Shown: positions 18,801 through 27,395, counted from the stretch's first letter. The stretch is 64,000 bases of DNA from Candidatus Poribacteria bacterium (GCA_028820845.1 JAPPII010000013.1:62001-126000), one strand, 5' to 3'. The notes: a model not told the origin generated them from the letters alone. Translations and numbers: made by a program.

Positions 18801-19985
18801 GATGTTCCAAATACCATCCCAAATATCTGTCTCAATTTCGTTCCATGTCTGACCCCCATCCTCACTCACTGCCATTGTCCCGCGCCTACCGACTGCGATG
18901 GCGCGATTTGCGTTCGTGAACTGGACATTCTGTAGATCGTTGGCAGTCGTGCCGCTGGTCATCTCCCAGGTCGCACCGGCATCCGTTGTCCGAAGAATAG
19001 TCCCATACCAGCCAACTGCCCATGCCTCTGTGGGTGTAGTGAACTGGATACCTGTCAAATTATTTTCAGTACCACTGTCCATCAATTGCCAGTTGTCGCC
19101 ACCATCTTGGGTACGCGTAATAAAGCCGACATCCGCTACAGCGACCCCATAGTTTTCATCTGTGAAATGAATGCTATTGATGGTATCTCGGACGTGTCCG
19201 TTAATAAGTGGAATACGACTGTCTTGACGTTCCCAGTTTATACCACCCGTGGTTGTATGAAAGATGGAGCCATCGCTGCCGACAATCCAACCTTCATTAT
19301 CGCTCACGAAGAAGACCTGTTTGTTGTCGTTGATCATCCGATCGCGTTCACCTTCAAAGCGATTGCTCTGTTCTCGCCACGTCTCACCCCCTGTTTGGGT
19401 ATGGAAAATCCTATCATGGGTACCGACGACCCACCCTCTTGAATCATCAACGAACCAGACACCATTGAGCATAAACTCGCTGACGTACTCGTAACGTTTC
19501 CACTCTTTTCCGCCGTTTTTGGTATAAAGAACGTCCGAATCTTCTCCAACAATCCAACCTTCTTTTGAATTAGCAAAATAGACATCGAGGAGCATCGCTG
19601 AAGTGCCGCTCCGTTGTAAGGTCCAATGTTTGCCGCCATCGTCGGTTGTCGCAATTAACCCTTCATCACCGACCGCCCATCCGTAGTTTGCATTGGTAAA
19701 GTAGACCGCCTTGAAGTCTAAGGAAGCATCGGGCATGCGATATCCAACGCTTGTTGTATCAATTTCTTGTTGCTGCCACGTTTTACCGCTATCTGCGGTG
19801 TGGATGATCAGTCCTTGTTCTCCGACGATCCATCCGAGTTTATGATTGACGAAGTGCAAGTCTGTGAAGTGTGTCTCCCAATCCGCTTTCCGGGTCGCTT
19901 CCATCTTCACACAACCGTTGAACAAGATCAAGATGCCAAGCAGAAATGCTATGATAGGAAAGTTTAAATTGCGTACCAAACCCAT
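15900..19985 (-). CDS. Giant YCF48/HCF136-like beta-propeller lipoprotein
   Basis: The ATG at 19985 is preferred because GGAGG of the upstream TTG-start reading is the ribosome site; this gives 1361 residues. The N-terminus ends LLGILILFNGC25, a likely lipoprotein signal. The rest carries about 26 Asp-box/BNR-type blades of the form HTTDGGKTW, each with a G-W-(A/I)-V-G strand, as in photosystem II assembly factor YCF48. Two acidic/Pro-rich linkers interrupt the blades (about residues 650-670 and 955-1030). The blades would build several propellers on the cell envelope. Family members without photosystems are common in this kind of bacterium and their role is unknown. Confidence 0.9.
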   Translation of the reverse strand: MGLVRNLNFPIIAFLLGILILFNGCVKMEATRKADWETHFTDLHFVNHKLGWIVGEQGLIIHTADSGKTWQQQEIDTTSVGYRMPDASLDFKAVYFTNANYGWAVGDEGLIATTDDGGKHWTLQRSGTSAMLLDVYFANSKEGWIVGEDSDVLYTKNGGKEWKRYEYVSEFMLNGVWFVDDSRGWVVGTHDRIFHTQTGGETWREQSNRFEGERDRMINDNKQVFFVSDNEGWIVGSDGSIFHTTTGGINWERQDSRIPLINGHVRDTINSIHFTDENYGVAVADVGFITRTQDGGDNWQLMDSGTENNLTGIQFTTPTEAWAVGWYGTILRTTDAGATWEMTSGTTANDLQNVQFTNANRAIAVGRRGTMAVSEDGGQTWNEIETDIWDGIWNIYFATDKHGWAVGERGLVVHTNDGGLNWERQRSNSAFTLRSVHFISPQVGWTVGDMGSILHTIDGGQTWLPQTAVGDFLSLMLKGVFFLDDKKGWAIGWPGVCLATEDGGLSWTQQDTGTFNELYAVYFTDENTGWIVGQFGEILHTKNGGKKWRFQRSRTQENLNKLYFADAQHGLIVGDNGVMLTTVNGGEKWELQESGTDNDLYGLALSPDGVVAVGKGGIAMRYSVEEAELPAKLPPVAEETEVIVTAEEDTPIEPIVYHWNILRQATWRTDFTDVHFIDAQNGWAVGSDGAIAHTTDGGKTWLPQHSGVSENLRDVEFVDEKHGRVLGNGLLLQTQDGGETWKPILQATKQNLPRVSTMYFLNADEGWLGGTIGQFLHTTDGGKTWKIQKTGTTLANITDIHFINSQVGWAVTPQRRDGGFILHTVDGGDYWKIQAKTNQPGVAVYFADENSGWVVLGNGNSLLTEDGGETWRLQTATRSTSGLRRITFRSNTEAYALGGGGAYVTEDQGLTWKAVPIDTGENAADNMVAMEEFNPFLPEGAELEFEETEAAEEAAEEGPTLTYDETPEEIQNRLRAQWQRPGRLVPEGELPPNAERATPSPESAQQQPPPPPQPEGRRRGRGSRRVASVYFLDAELAWAVGSGGSIFHTTDGGQTWERQLGEAERNDFREVLFYDDKNGWIAGDGGVLLETQDGGETWDSLPSRTRQRLIGIHFASLEPKWGWTMQRDGTVLYTTDGAAWTAGDTPEQPPFMEGDSPGTFSLNDVDFGKFSEGWAVGRLGYIIHNKDGGPTWTPQRTTANDTLTDVDMKFAPLGWSVGQAGVTQRTINGGEYWRLHETKIKYDLNAVSFIAKRTGWAAGEAGIVLKTTDGGFNWEPKTTGINKTLHGILALSEKEIYAVGEEGIIIRSTDGGETWEQEHTDIDNHLYVITRAKDGKALWVVGQWGVVLRRTLETQEQMSMR

Positions 19986-20140
19986 TTTTGCCTCCAAATG
20001 TTTGTTCTTTTATTTCAACCGAGAGGGTGATCAACTCTTTATTTACAATGCAAAACGAACCGCTTCTCTCCGAAGGTGCTACGATTTACAAAATCATCCT
20101 TAAATATTTAGACAAACTGCTATGGTTGTTTGTTCGCTGA

Positions 20141-21046
20141 TTAATAACCGCTGTTGTCCCCGAAGAAACCAGAACGGATAACAGCAATACCTATAGCTAT
20201 AACGACTGGGAGGGCAACAGCTGCTATTTGGGCAAGCTTAGAACGCCACCCACCAAGTTCCCGAACTTCTTCTATCCGCCCAACTTGTGCCAACAGTGGT
20301 GAAATCACCAACAAAATAGTGCTTATTGCTGGCACTTCCGCAAAAAAGTAACCATTCATCCAGATGCCAATAAGTAGGAGGGTCACGACCGGCGAAGCAC
20401 CGCGCGGAAAAACCAACCGCTTCCTGTCCCGCTGTAGACTGAGCGTAAGGATCCAACTCGCTGCGAACAGTGCCGCCAAGATCCCGCCATGTTGTGCCAA
20501 TCGTAGGCTTCCTGAAAGTGCCAGAATCAAGGCAGTCCCTCCAGAGAGTCCAAAGTAGACAAACGGGGCGGATGCACCAGAGGGTAACGCACTAAAACTC
20601 TGTTCCACGAGATGCCAGATAATGAAAATAACGACAGCGAGGCACACCCACCAGATAATCCCTTCAATGGGGCCCCACGTATGTTTAAATGTTGCAGTTA
20701 GAAGGAGACGCGGAATAATAATAGAGATTGCTATCTGTGCTATCGGGCCCCACACGGCACGATGCCAAAACCTCCCAACAATCAAACCAATGATCGCAAG
20801 ATAGCAGAGCCAATGGGTGCCTAACTTAGGTGGAAAGGCTGGCAACCTTTCTAAGCCGAGGTACCCAACTATGTAGCCAACACCCAGTGCGGCAGCGATA
20901 AGCCAACCTGCCAATCCGTCTTGTTCTTTTTCGTATCGAGCAGTTGCATAAGCTTTAGGGGAAAGAGATCTCGCGATGACGAAAATCCCACCACCGACCA
21001 TCGCCGGTAGGAGTAGACCGAAAAAAAGTTGTTTAATTAGTAACAT
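20141..21046 (-). CDS. Polytopic membrane protein of unknown function
   Basis: A 301-residue protein with about nine hydrophobic helices from residue 4 to 290, joined by short charged loops (for example SPKAYATARYEKEQDG and LSLQRDRKRLVFP). No transporter or enzyme motif is recognised. It lies on the same strand upstream of the YCF48-like lipoprotein with a 155-base gap and downstream of yceI with a short one. It may be part of an envelope operon. Confidence 0.75.
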   Translation of the reverse strand: MLLIKQLFFGLLLPAMVGGGIFVIARSLSPKAYATARYEKEQDGLAGWLIAAALGVGYIVGYLGLERLPAFPPKLGTHWLCYLAIIGLIVGRFWHRAVWGPIAQIAISIIIPRLLLTATFKHTWGPIEGIIWWVCLAVVIFIIWHLVEQSFSALPSGASAPFVYFGLSGGTALILALSGSLRLAQHGGILAALFAASWILTLSLQRDRKRLVFPRGASPVVTLLLIGIWMNGYFFAEVPAISTILLVISPLLAQVGRIEEVRELGGWRSKLAQIAAVALPVVIAIGIAVIRSGFFGDNSGY

Positions 21047-21078
21047 CGCTGATCCCCTTTCGTTTGCTGCGTGGGAGT

Positions 21079-21099
21079 GGCGCGCGCTTTAAGCGCGCC
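21079..21099. repeat. GGCGCGC hairpin repeat, copy 1
   Basis: ggcgcgc (21079-21085) pairs with gcgcgcc (21093-21099) around a 7-base loop and is followed by aac. The same 7-bp stem, 7-base loop and aac tail occur at 50825-50845, so this is a REP-like dispersed hairpin. Confidence 0.55.
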
Positions 21100-21123
21100 A
21101 ACAGTAAATCGGGTTGTATCTGT

Positions 21124-21744
21124 CTATTTTTGCTTCGCTTCGATGGTGACAATAAGACGAATGTCGTCGCTGACAGGTCCGCCAACGCCGTAGGTCATTC
21201 CGAATTCGCTGCGGTTAATCGTAAAGACGCTTTCAAATCCGATCAGAGATTCGCCTTGTCTCCCTTTGCCTTTTCCTGTAATTGCGACATCTACTGTGAT
21301 AGATTTTTTAACACCGAGTACCTCCAAATCGCCTGTGACCTCCAGCATGTCTTCTTCGCCTTCCTTCGTATTTACCTTTGTGCTTTTGAAGGTGATAACG
21401 GGAAACTGCTTCGCACTGAAAAAGTCAGGACTTCTCAGGTGCTGGTCGCGTTTTTCGTTGGCAGTGTCAACACTCGCTGTTTTTACTTCAAATTCTACCA
21501 TGCTTTTGGATATATCGGTTTCATCCATTGTGATTTTGCCGGTGAACTCGTTAAATCTACCGTAGTTGTAAGTGATACCGTTATGTTTTGCACGGAAAAG
21601 TATCATTGAGTGTGCCGTGTCTATTTCATAAGTATCCGCTGCATCTGAAAGTTGTGTGATGCCAGTAAAACCAGTGATGAGTAAAGCTAAAACAAGACCT
21701 CTGATATAGGAAATCTGTCGGGTGCGTCCTAAGTCTGTTTTCAT
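21124..21744 (-). CDS. YceI-family periplasmic lipid-binding protein
   Basis: The ATG at 21744 is used because GGAG (21754-21757) stands 9 bases upstream; the longer frame would start inside that site. The 206-residue product has a signal peptide (YIRGLVLALLITGFTGITQ) and the YceI lipocalin-like barrel: YEIDTAHSMILFRAKH at the start, the SxDTxNxxRDxHLRSPDFF segment and FPVITFKST. YceI proteins bind isoprenoid quinones or other amphiphiles in the periplasm. This fits a contig rich in quinol-linked respiration. Confidence 0.92.
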   Translation of the reverse strand: MKTDLGRTRQISYIRGLVLALLITGFTGITQLSDAADTYEIDTAHSMILFRAKHNGITYNYGRFNEFTGKITMDETDISKSMVEFEVKTASVDTANEKRDQHLRSPDFFSAKQFPVITFKSTKVNTKEGEEDMLEVTGDLEVLGVKKSITVDVAITGKGKGRQGESLIGFESVFTINRSEFGMTYGVGGPVSDDIRLIVTIEAKQK

Positions 21745-21874
21745 TGAAAAAATCTCCTTCAATTCGTTTAGTGATTAAGTTTCATAGTAAAGTGTATTAC
21801 CTTGTATCAGGCAAAAGAAGTATAGCGCAATTCGCAAGAGATGTCAATAGGAAATATTGGGGGCAAGATTTTTC

Positions 21875-21904
21875 TTGAATTTCATTGTGAAATTGTAGTA
21901 TAAT
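21875..21904 (+). promoter_or_regulatory. Sigma70-like promoter for the PSCyt1-WD40 gene
   Basis: TTGAAT (21875-21880) and TATAAT (21899-21904) are 18 bases apart and lie about 86 bases upstream of the start codon at 21990, in the divergent gap with yceI. Confidence 0.6.
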
Positions 21905-21989
21905 TGTTGAAAAATATGTTAATTGTGGCATTTTCTTGCACAATTCGCTATAGAACGGTATTGTAACGGCTGGGAGGATTTCAGGAAAC

Positions 21990-23588
21990 ATGAAGAAATT
22001 GAAATCAGCGTTTATTATGCATTTAGCGGTCTATCTACTCTGTTTTGTCGTGTGGAGCCCTTTGGTAGCAGCGGACAATCATGGGGGCGGCTCAGCAGTC
22101 AGTTATCACTCAGAGATTGTCCCGATTCTCAAGCGGAGTTGTCAAGGCTGTCATCACCCCGGTGATCCGAACGGCGACCTGATTGTGACGACCTACGCCG
22201 ATCTCAAGCACGGTGGCATGGCAGGAGAGGCAATCATCCCAGGGAAACCTGATGAAAGTCTCCTTATTACACTTATCTCTGGCGACGAACCAGCGATGCC
22301 ACAGAACATGGAACCGCTCTCCGCTGAAGAGGTCGAACTGTTCCGCCGTTGGATTCTTGAAGGCGCACACGACGATACACCCACCGAAATTGATGCTCTC
22401 GGGGACGGAAACTATCCGACTTACACAGTACCGCCTGTGGTTTCGGCTCTTGCATATTCACCCGATGGTAGTACCCTTGCAGTATCAGGATTCCGTGAAG
22501 TTTTATTGTATGACGCAACCAACTTTGAACTTAAAGCGCGCTTGGTCGGTAAAGCACATCGCATACAATCGCTGATGTATACAGCAGATGGAAAGATATT
22601 GGGAGTTGCAGGGGGCTCTCCGGGGCAGTTTGGCGAAGTGCAATTATGGGATACCGCAACGAAGACTCTCATCAAAGCACTGCGTTCGAGTTATGATACT
22701 GTCTATGGACTCTCTTTCTCACCAGATGCCAGCCGTATCGCCTTTGGGTGCTCTGATAAAACTGTGCGTGTGTTATCTATTCCAGACGAAAAAGAACTCG
22801 TTAAATTCGACAACCACAGCGATTGGGTTTTCGGTACGGTTTTTTCCACGGATGGATCACATTTTGTGAGCTGTGGACGTGATACTGCTCTCAAATTGGT
22901 GGAGGTCGATACAGGTTCTTTTGTTGATGACATCAACTCCAGTAACAAAGGCTATGGCGAAATTAATACCATCGCACGGCATCCGACCGAAGATCAAGTT
23001 TTGAGCGGTGGCGAAGACCGAATACCACGCCTCTACAGAATTTTTCGCGAAATCCGAAGAGATGTCGGCAATACCGATTTTAACCTCATTCAAGCCTATG
23101 AAGCACAATCGGGATCCATTGAGAGTGTCGCATTTTCAGCAGACGGAAATCAGCTTGCTACTGGATGTGCCAGTGGTGAAACTCGTGTTTATAACGTAAC
23201 TGATGGGAAACGTCTCGCTACACTGCAGGGGGATGCTGTTGCTGTTTTTGCTGTTTCTTTCCATCCCGATGGTACGCAACTCGCTACAGGCGGTTTTGAT
23301 GGAAAAATCCGAGTATTTGACACAGCTTCTGGAAAATTGCTGAACGCCTTTATGTCCGTGCCGATTGAGCCAGCCGGTAGCGAAGATGTCGCTTTGGTTG
23401 TGACGGGTATGACGTGAGGGGCTTGCGTCGCAAAAGTGCAGGATGCACTTTCGCATCACCAAAACGTTATCAGTGTTGAAGTTTCTCTCCCTGACCAGGC
23501 AATCATTAAAGTCCGTAAAAATACTGTTAGTGCCGCTGACCTGGCAAATATTGTTAAAGAGACCGGATTTAGCGCGACGACTAAATAG
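21990..23588 (+). CDS. PSCyt1-WD40-HMA protein, probable selenoprotein (UGA at 23415 read as Sec)
   Basis: Conventional translation stops at UGA 23415-23417 after 475 residues. Those hold a signal peptide (LAVYLLCFVVWSPLVAA), a planctomycete-type cytochrome c domain with heme motif CQGCHHPG near residue 51, and a WD40 propeller with repeats such as YSPDGSTLAVSG. The last residues are VVTGMT. Reading through UGA continues for 56 codons as GACVAKVQDALSHHQNV... to TAG at 23586, which completes a heavy-metal-associated domain whose GMTCxxC site becomes GMTUGAC. A SECIS-like hairpin follows. Selenocysteine is the favoured reading; a nonsense mutation or sequencing error is the alternative. The first part alone is certain. 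Secretion suggests a periplasmic metal- or redox-linked role. Confidence 0.75.
23430..23454 (+). promoter_or_regulatory. SECIS-like hairpin downstream of the in-frame UGA
   Basis: aaagtgca (23433-23440) pairs with tgcacttt (23444-23451) around the loop gga; after one mismatch two more pairs (23430-23431 with 23453-23454) extend the stem. The loop begins 23 bases after the UGA and has G in its first two positions, which are features of bacterial SECIS elements bound by SelB. It lies inside the coding frame, as bacterial SECIS do. Confidence 0.65.
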
Positions 23589-23614
23589 CATGCGATGCAC
23601 ATTAAGAGTTTCTC

Positions 23615-23884
23615 ATGACAGTAGAAGAACTGAAAGAGATAATGTCTCAGCGATTCGATGCACAAGATAGGATAATGTCTCAACGGTTTGAAGCATTAGA
23701 GAACCGCCAGGACCGCCTTGAAACGCGCATGGATCGTATTGAAGTTAAACTTGATAAAATGTTAGAACTTGTCGCGATCCAACACGGGGAACGTGCGTCT
23801 ACAGCGCGCTTTTGGAAGCATGCTGCGTGGCTCACCCCAACGCTCATCGCCCTTGCTGCATTTATCAAGAGTTTCTTTCTCTAA
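23615..23884 (+). CDS. Small coiled-coil protein with C-terminal membrane segment
   Basis: An 89-residue protein (MTVEELKEIMSQRFDAQDR). Residues 5-55 form a coiled coil with internal duplication (IMSQRFDAQDR / IMSQRFEALENR), and residues 68-88 a hydrophobic helix (AAWLTPTLIALAAFIKSFF). Architecture and length equal those of the protein at 9778. It starts 26 bases after the end of the extended selenoprotein frame and precedes the sulfatase by 25 bases, so it may be co-transcribed. Function is unknown. Confidence 0.65.
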   Translation: MTVEELKEIMSQRFDAQDRIMSQRFEALENRQDRLETRMDRIEVKLDKMLELVAIQHGERASTARFWKHAAWLTPTLIALAAFIKSFFL

Positions 23885-23909
23885 TCTGCAGAAACGCAAA
23901 GGCTGATAT

Positions 23910-25358
23910 ATGGCTACTAATACCCCGAATATTCTCTGGGTTTGCACAGATCAGCAACGATACGACACAATCGGTGCATTGGGCAATCCGTATGTATCGA
24001 CTCCGCACGTTGATAGCTTAGTAGCGGATGGTGTCGCCTTCACGCATGCCTATTGTCAAAGTCCTATCTGTACACCGAGTCGAGCGAGTTTTCTCACCGG
24101 TATGTACCCGAGCGCAACACACGCCAATCGCAACGGAAACGACTTCTATCCGGGGACGTATCCACTTGTGACGCGCGCCCTTGCAGACATCGGTTACGAT
24201 TGTGGGCTTATTGGCAAACTCCACCTCGCAAGTGCTTATGGTCGTGTGGAACCGCGCACGGACGATGGCTACCGTTACTGGCAATACAGCCACGCACCCC
24301 GTGATGATTGGGAACAGGGACACGATTACGCCGATTGGGTTCGTTCAAAAGGCTATATACTCGGTGAGTTGAATCGGAATCCGGAAGGCGTACCCGCAGA
24401 ATTGCATCAGACGACCTGGTGTGCCGAGAAAACGATTGAATTCATTCGTGAGGAGCGGGAGTGTCCGTGGCTCGCGAGCGTCAACATCTACGACCCGCAC
24501 CCACCGTTCAATCCACCACAGACGCATCGCGAACGGTTTAATCCTACGGAAATGCCAAAACCGCTCTTCCGAGACAGCGATCTTGAACAACAGACCCGGT
24601 TACAAGCAGTTGATTTTCAGTCCAAAGTGCGGACACCAGACGAATTAGACATCCGTAGCCCAATTTTGCCACAGACCCCACGTCAGGAAGCGGAGGCAGT
24701 CGGCGCAAGGGATGCCAAAACCCTCAAAGCCGCTTACTATGCCATGATTCAACTGATTGATGAACAGTTGGGCAGGATTCTTGATACGTTAGAAGAGACA
24801 GGGCAGCGGGAGAACACGGTTATCATTTTCACAAGCGACCATGGCGAGACACTCGGCGACCACGGACTTATACAAAAAGGCTGCCGGTTTTATGAAGGTC
24901 TGGTTAGGGTACCACTGATTTTCGCATGGCAGGGGCAGTTTGCAAGCGGTCTCAGAAGCGACGCACTCGTTGAACTCGTTGATAAAGCACCGACCCTCTT
25001 GGAGTTAGCAGGTTTAACGGTGCCTGAAGAGATGCACGGACGTTCGCTACTACCGATACTGAGAGGCGAGGCGGCTCCGAACCACCATCGCGACTTTGTT
25101 CGATGCGAATATTACGACGCTGTTGATCTGCCCGATCACTCTCTCGCAACTATGTACCGGGATAAGCACTACAAAGTGGTGGTTTATCACGGACACGATG
25201 AAGGCGAGCTCTACGACCTGATTGATGACCCCGACGAGTTTAACAACCTCTGGCATATACCTGCGAAACAGGAGGTCAAAATGGAATTGCTAAAACGAAA
25301 TTTTGATGCATCTATGTTCGCTATGGACATAGGACCGCGGCGGGTCGGACCGATGTAA
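23910..25358 (+). CDS. Sulfatase (type I, formylglycine-dependent)
   Basis: A 482-residue sulfatase. The start NILWVCTDQQRYDT gives the metal Asp residues, C54-TPSR is the CxPxR site for formylglycine, and TSDHGETLGDHG gives the second metal-binding set. The C-terminal part has the usual sulfatase subdomain (LYDLIDDPDEFNNLW). It lacks a clear signal peptide. It differs clearly from the sulfatase at 7566, so the two probably act on different sulfated sugars or esters. Confidence 0.94.
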   Translation: MATNTPNILWVCTDQQRYDTIGALGNPYVSTPHVDSLVADGVAFTHAYCQSPICTPSRASFLTGMYPSATHANRNGNDFYPGTYPLVTRALADIGYDCGLIGKLHLASAYGRVEPRTDDGYRYWQYSHAPRDDWEQGHDYADWVRSKGYILGELNRNPEGVPAELHQTTWCAEKTIEFIREERECPWLASVNIYDPHPPFNPPQTHRERFNPTEMPKPLFRDSDLEQQTRLQAVDFQSKVRTPDELDIRSPILPQTPRQEAEAVGARDAKTLKAAYYAMIQLIDEQLGRILDTLEETGQRENTVIIFTSDHGETLGDHGLIQKGCRFYEGLVRVPLIFAWQGQFASGLRSDALVELVDKAPTLLELAGLTVPEEMHGRSLLPILRGEAAPNHHRDFVRCEYYDAVDLPDHSLATMYRDKHYKVVVYHGHDEGELYDLIDDPDEFNNLWHIPAKQEVKMELLKRNFDASMFAMDIGPRRVGPM

Positions 25359-25452
25359 AACCTTCGCAAATCGAAGGTTTCAAAAATGGTAATATAGTTC
25401 CATCAAATTAGAAGTGGTTTATGAATATGTATCAAAACTTAGGAGAAAAAAA

Positions 25453-25692
25453 ATGAAAACAGTCACACATACTCAGTTAGAGCAACTCGTAAAGAAACTC
25501 CCAAAGGCCAAGTTGCCCGTCGCCTACCATCTGTTGGTTGATTTGGTTAACAGAGAGGTAGATGAACAGTCGCCCCAAGCAGCTTTCATGTGCCTTTCGT
25601 TAGAGAAGCGCCGTCGGCTCCTAATGCAACAATCTGAACAAATGAAAGAGCATTATGAACAAATGGCTGACGAACCCCCAGCAGACTTATAG
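25453..25692 (+). CDS. Antitoxin-like small protein, C-terminus possibly frameshifted
   Basis: The ATG at 25453 follows aggaga, giving 79 residues. The helical N-terminus (LEQLVKKLPKAKLPVAYHLL) and the LEKRRRLLMQQSEQMKEHYEQ segment resemble small antitoxin-like proteins common in cyanobacteria and this group, whose usual end is a GDFIDE-type motif. Here the frame ends ADEPPADL, while the next frame across 25684-25715 reads GNFIDE. A one-base change may have removed the normal tail. No toxin gene is next to it. Assignment is tentative. Confidence 0.5.
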   Translation: MKTVTHTQLEQLVKKLPKAKLPVAYHLLVDLVNREVDEQSPQAAFMCLSLEKRRRLLMQQSEQMKEHYEQMADEPPADL

Positions 25693-25713
25693 ATTTGGAA
25701 ACTTTATTGATGA

Positions 25714-26516
25714 ATGTACGACACCATCCATTGTGGCGACACGTTTCGTCTACTCAAGGAGATAGAAGATGCCTCTGTGGATCTGATTGTCTGTGATGGA
25801 CCTTATGGCATAACGGATGAACCGGGGACAGGATTACCTCAATTCAAGAATTTAATCTCAAACTCATTGAACGCTTTACACCGAAACTTAAGGACGGTGG
25901 CGCACTTTATCTATTTGGAAAACCGGACTGCATTGACTTTATAGACTACCGTCAGTTTTTAAACCTTCGTTCAAAAATTGTGTGGTATCAACCGAGCCGG
26001 CTCGCACAAGGACGCATCAGTTACACCAATAATTATGACATCATCTGTTACTTCATCAAGGGGAAAAGACCACAGTGCTACAACCTTGATGCCATTAGGG
26101 TCGCACAACTTGTTGAATTGGAGCATCGGAATCGGTGTGAAAATGTGCCGTCTGTGACCAACGGTAGATTTAGCAAGACGAAATACAATCCGAAAGGGAA
26201 AAATCCTGGCGACGTTTGGGGAGATATAAAACAGTTAACCTATAAGTCGAAGGAATTGGTAAATCGAAAGGCACTCAACACAATCCAGAAACCCGAAAAG
26301 TTGATTGAGCGGATTGTCTTCGCGAGTTCATCACCGGGGGATTTGGTTTTAGACCCGTTTGCAGGTGTGGGTACTTGTCCTGTTGTGTGTAAACGCCATC
26401 AGCGGGATTTCATCGGATTCGAGGGTGAACCGGGTTTTGTAAAAACGGCGAATGAACGGCTTCGCAAATGCAATAGTGGCCCAGAAAACAAATCCAAAAA
26501 GGTACAGACGAAGTAG
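25714..26516 (+). pseudogene. Site-specific DNA methyltransferase interrupted by a frameshift
   Basis: The first frame reads MYDTIHCGDTFRLLKEIEDA and contains motif IV as CDGPYGIT, then drifts and stops at 25944. From about 25830 the next frame carries on with SIQEFNLKLIERF, KDGGALYLFGKPD, the target-recognition region, and motif I as LVLDPFAGVGTCPV, ending 26516. Motif IV before motif I marks a beta-class N4-cytosine/N6-adenine methylase. A single missing base near the ccgggg run (25825-25831) explains the break. It may be a true pseudogene or an assembly error. No partner nuclease is adjacent. Confidence 0.8.
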
Positions 26517-26537
26517 CTTCTGCCCAAGGAGATAACA

Positions 26538-27395
26538 ATGGCACGGACTTTTAAATGGCAAAATTTAGCGTACAAGTTTCGTCAAATCGTATTTTGTTTG
26601 ACATTTCTTCTCTTTTTTGGTATAAGTATAACTAATGCTGCAGTGGAAGTCGGGTTTATCTATCTCGGTGATGAGGGACCCTTCACCGCACCCGCATTGG
26701 AATTTGCTGAAAAAACATTCAAAACGGAGTTGCTTGGTAAAGCAGACTTGAAGAGTAATACATTCAAGCAGTTCGGGGTCATTTGGTGGCATGAGGGGGA
26801 TACCGATCCGGGTGAGTTATCTCCTGCGGAGATTGACGCATTTATGGACTATGCCGAAAGTGGTGGGGCTGTCCTCTTACCGGGATGGGCAATTCGGCAC
26901 GCGACTAACTTCGGACTTGAAAAAGCGGTGGCGCGTCAGTTCGGTCCCGTCGCAGAAGATGGTATCGCAGTCGGTATTACTGTGTTGGAGGAGACGATTA
27001 AGTTAGGGTTGACAGAGGGGCTCGAAAATATCGACGGAAAAACACCCCAAGTGGACGATAGAATTCAAGTTAATTCTACTGGCTATCCGAAGAGTGGAGA
27101 CTATTACGACAAAATTTGGACGGAATTTATTACGCTTGCCAATGCTTGGGGACCCCCTGCTAACGATTGGGCTGACCGGATTGCAGCGTTCGGCTATTGG
27201 GAGGCTGGAGACGGTAAAGTCTTCAACATGAACTGGCGACTCCCGAACTACCACAAGAATAATGAAGATATTGAGCAGTTGGAGAAGCTTACCGAAAACG
27301 TCATCAATTGGCTGGCAAGTGAATCTGAATTTGCAGATGTCGCTGCTATCGGAAAACTACCGATAGTGTGGGGACAGTTGAAAAGTCAAAAATAG
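26538..27395 (+). CDS. Secreted protein of unknown function with C-terminal WG motif
   Basis: A 285-residue protein with AGGAG before the ATG and a signal peptide (IVFCLTFLLFFGISITNA). The mature part has an alternating beta/alpha look (FGVIWWHEGDTDPGELSPAEIDAFMDYAESGG-like region), reminiscent of ThuA/GATase1-like folds, though no catalytic Cys is visible. It ends AAIGKLPIVWGQLKSQK. The same style of end, AVGKLGTIWGEIKSGRTK, closes the LamG protein at 35574, which hints at a shared C-terminal tag. Function is unknown. Confidence 0.7.
   Translation: MARTFKWQNLAYKFRQIVFCLTFLLFFGISITNAAVEVGFIYLGDEGPFTAPALEFAEKTFKTELLGKADLKSNTFKQFGVIWWHEGDTDPGELSPAEIDAFMDYAESGGAVLLPGWAIRHATNFGLEKAVARQFGPVAEDGIAVGITVLEETIKLGLTEGLENIDGKTPQVDDRIQVNSTGYPKSGDYYDKIWTEFITLANAWGPPANDWADRIAAFGYWEAGDGKVFNMNWRLPNYHKNNEDIEQLEKLTENVINWLASESEFADVAAIGKLPIVWGQLKSQK

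Noticed and set aside
25714-26516. Recoding (selenocysteine or stop read-through) to join the two methylase halves
   Set aside because: The first frame ends at TAG and the second half is in a different frame, so only a frameshift explains it.
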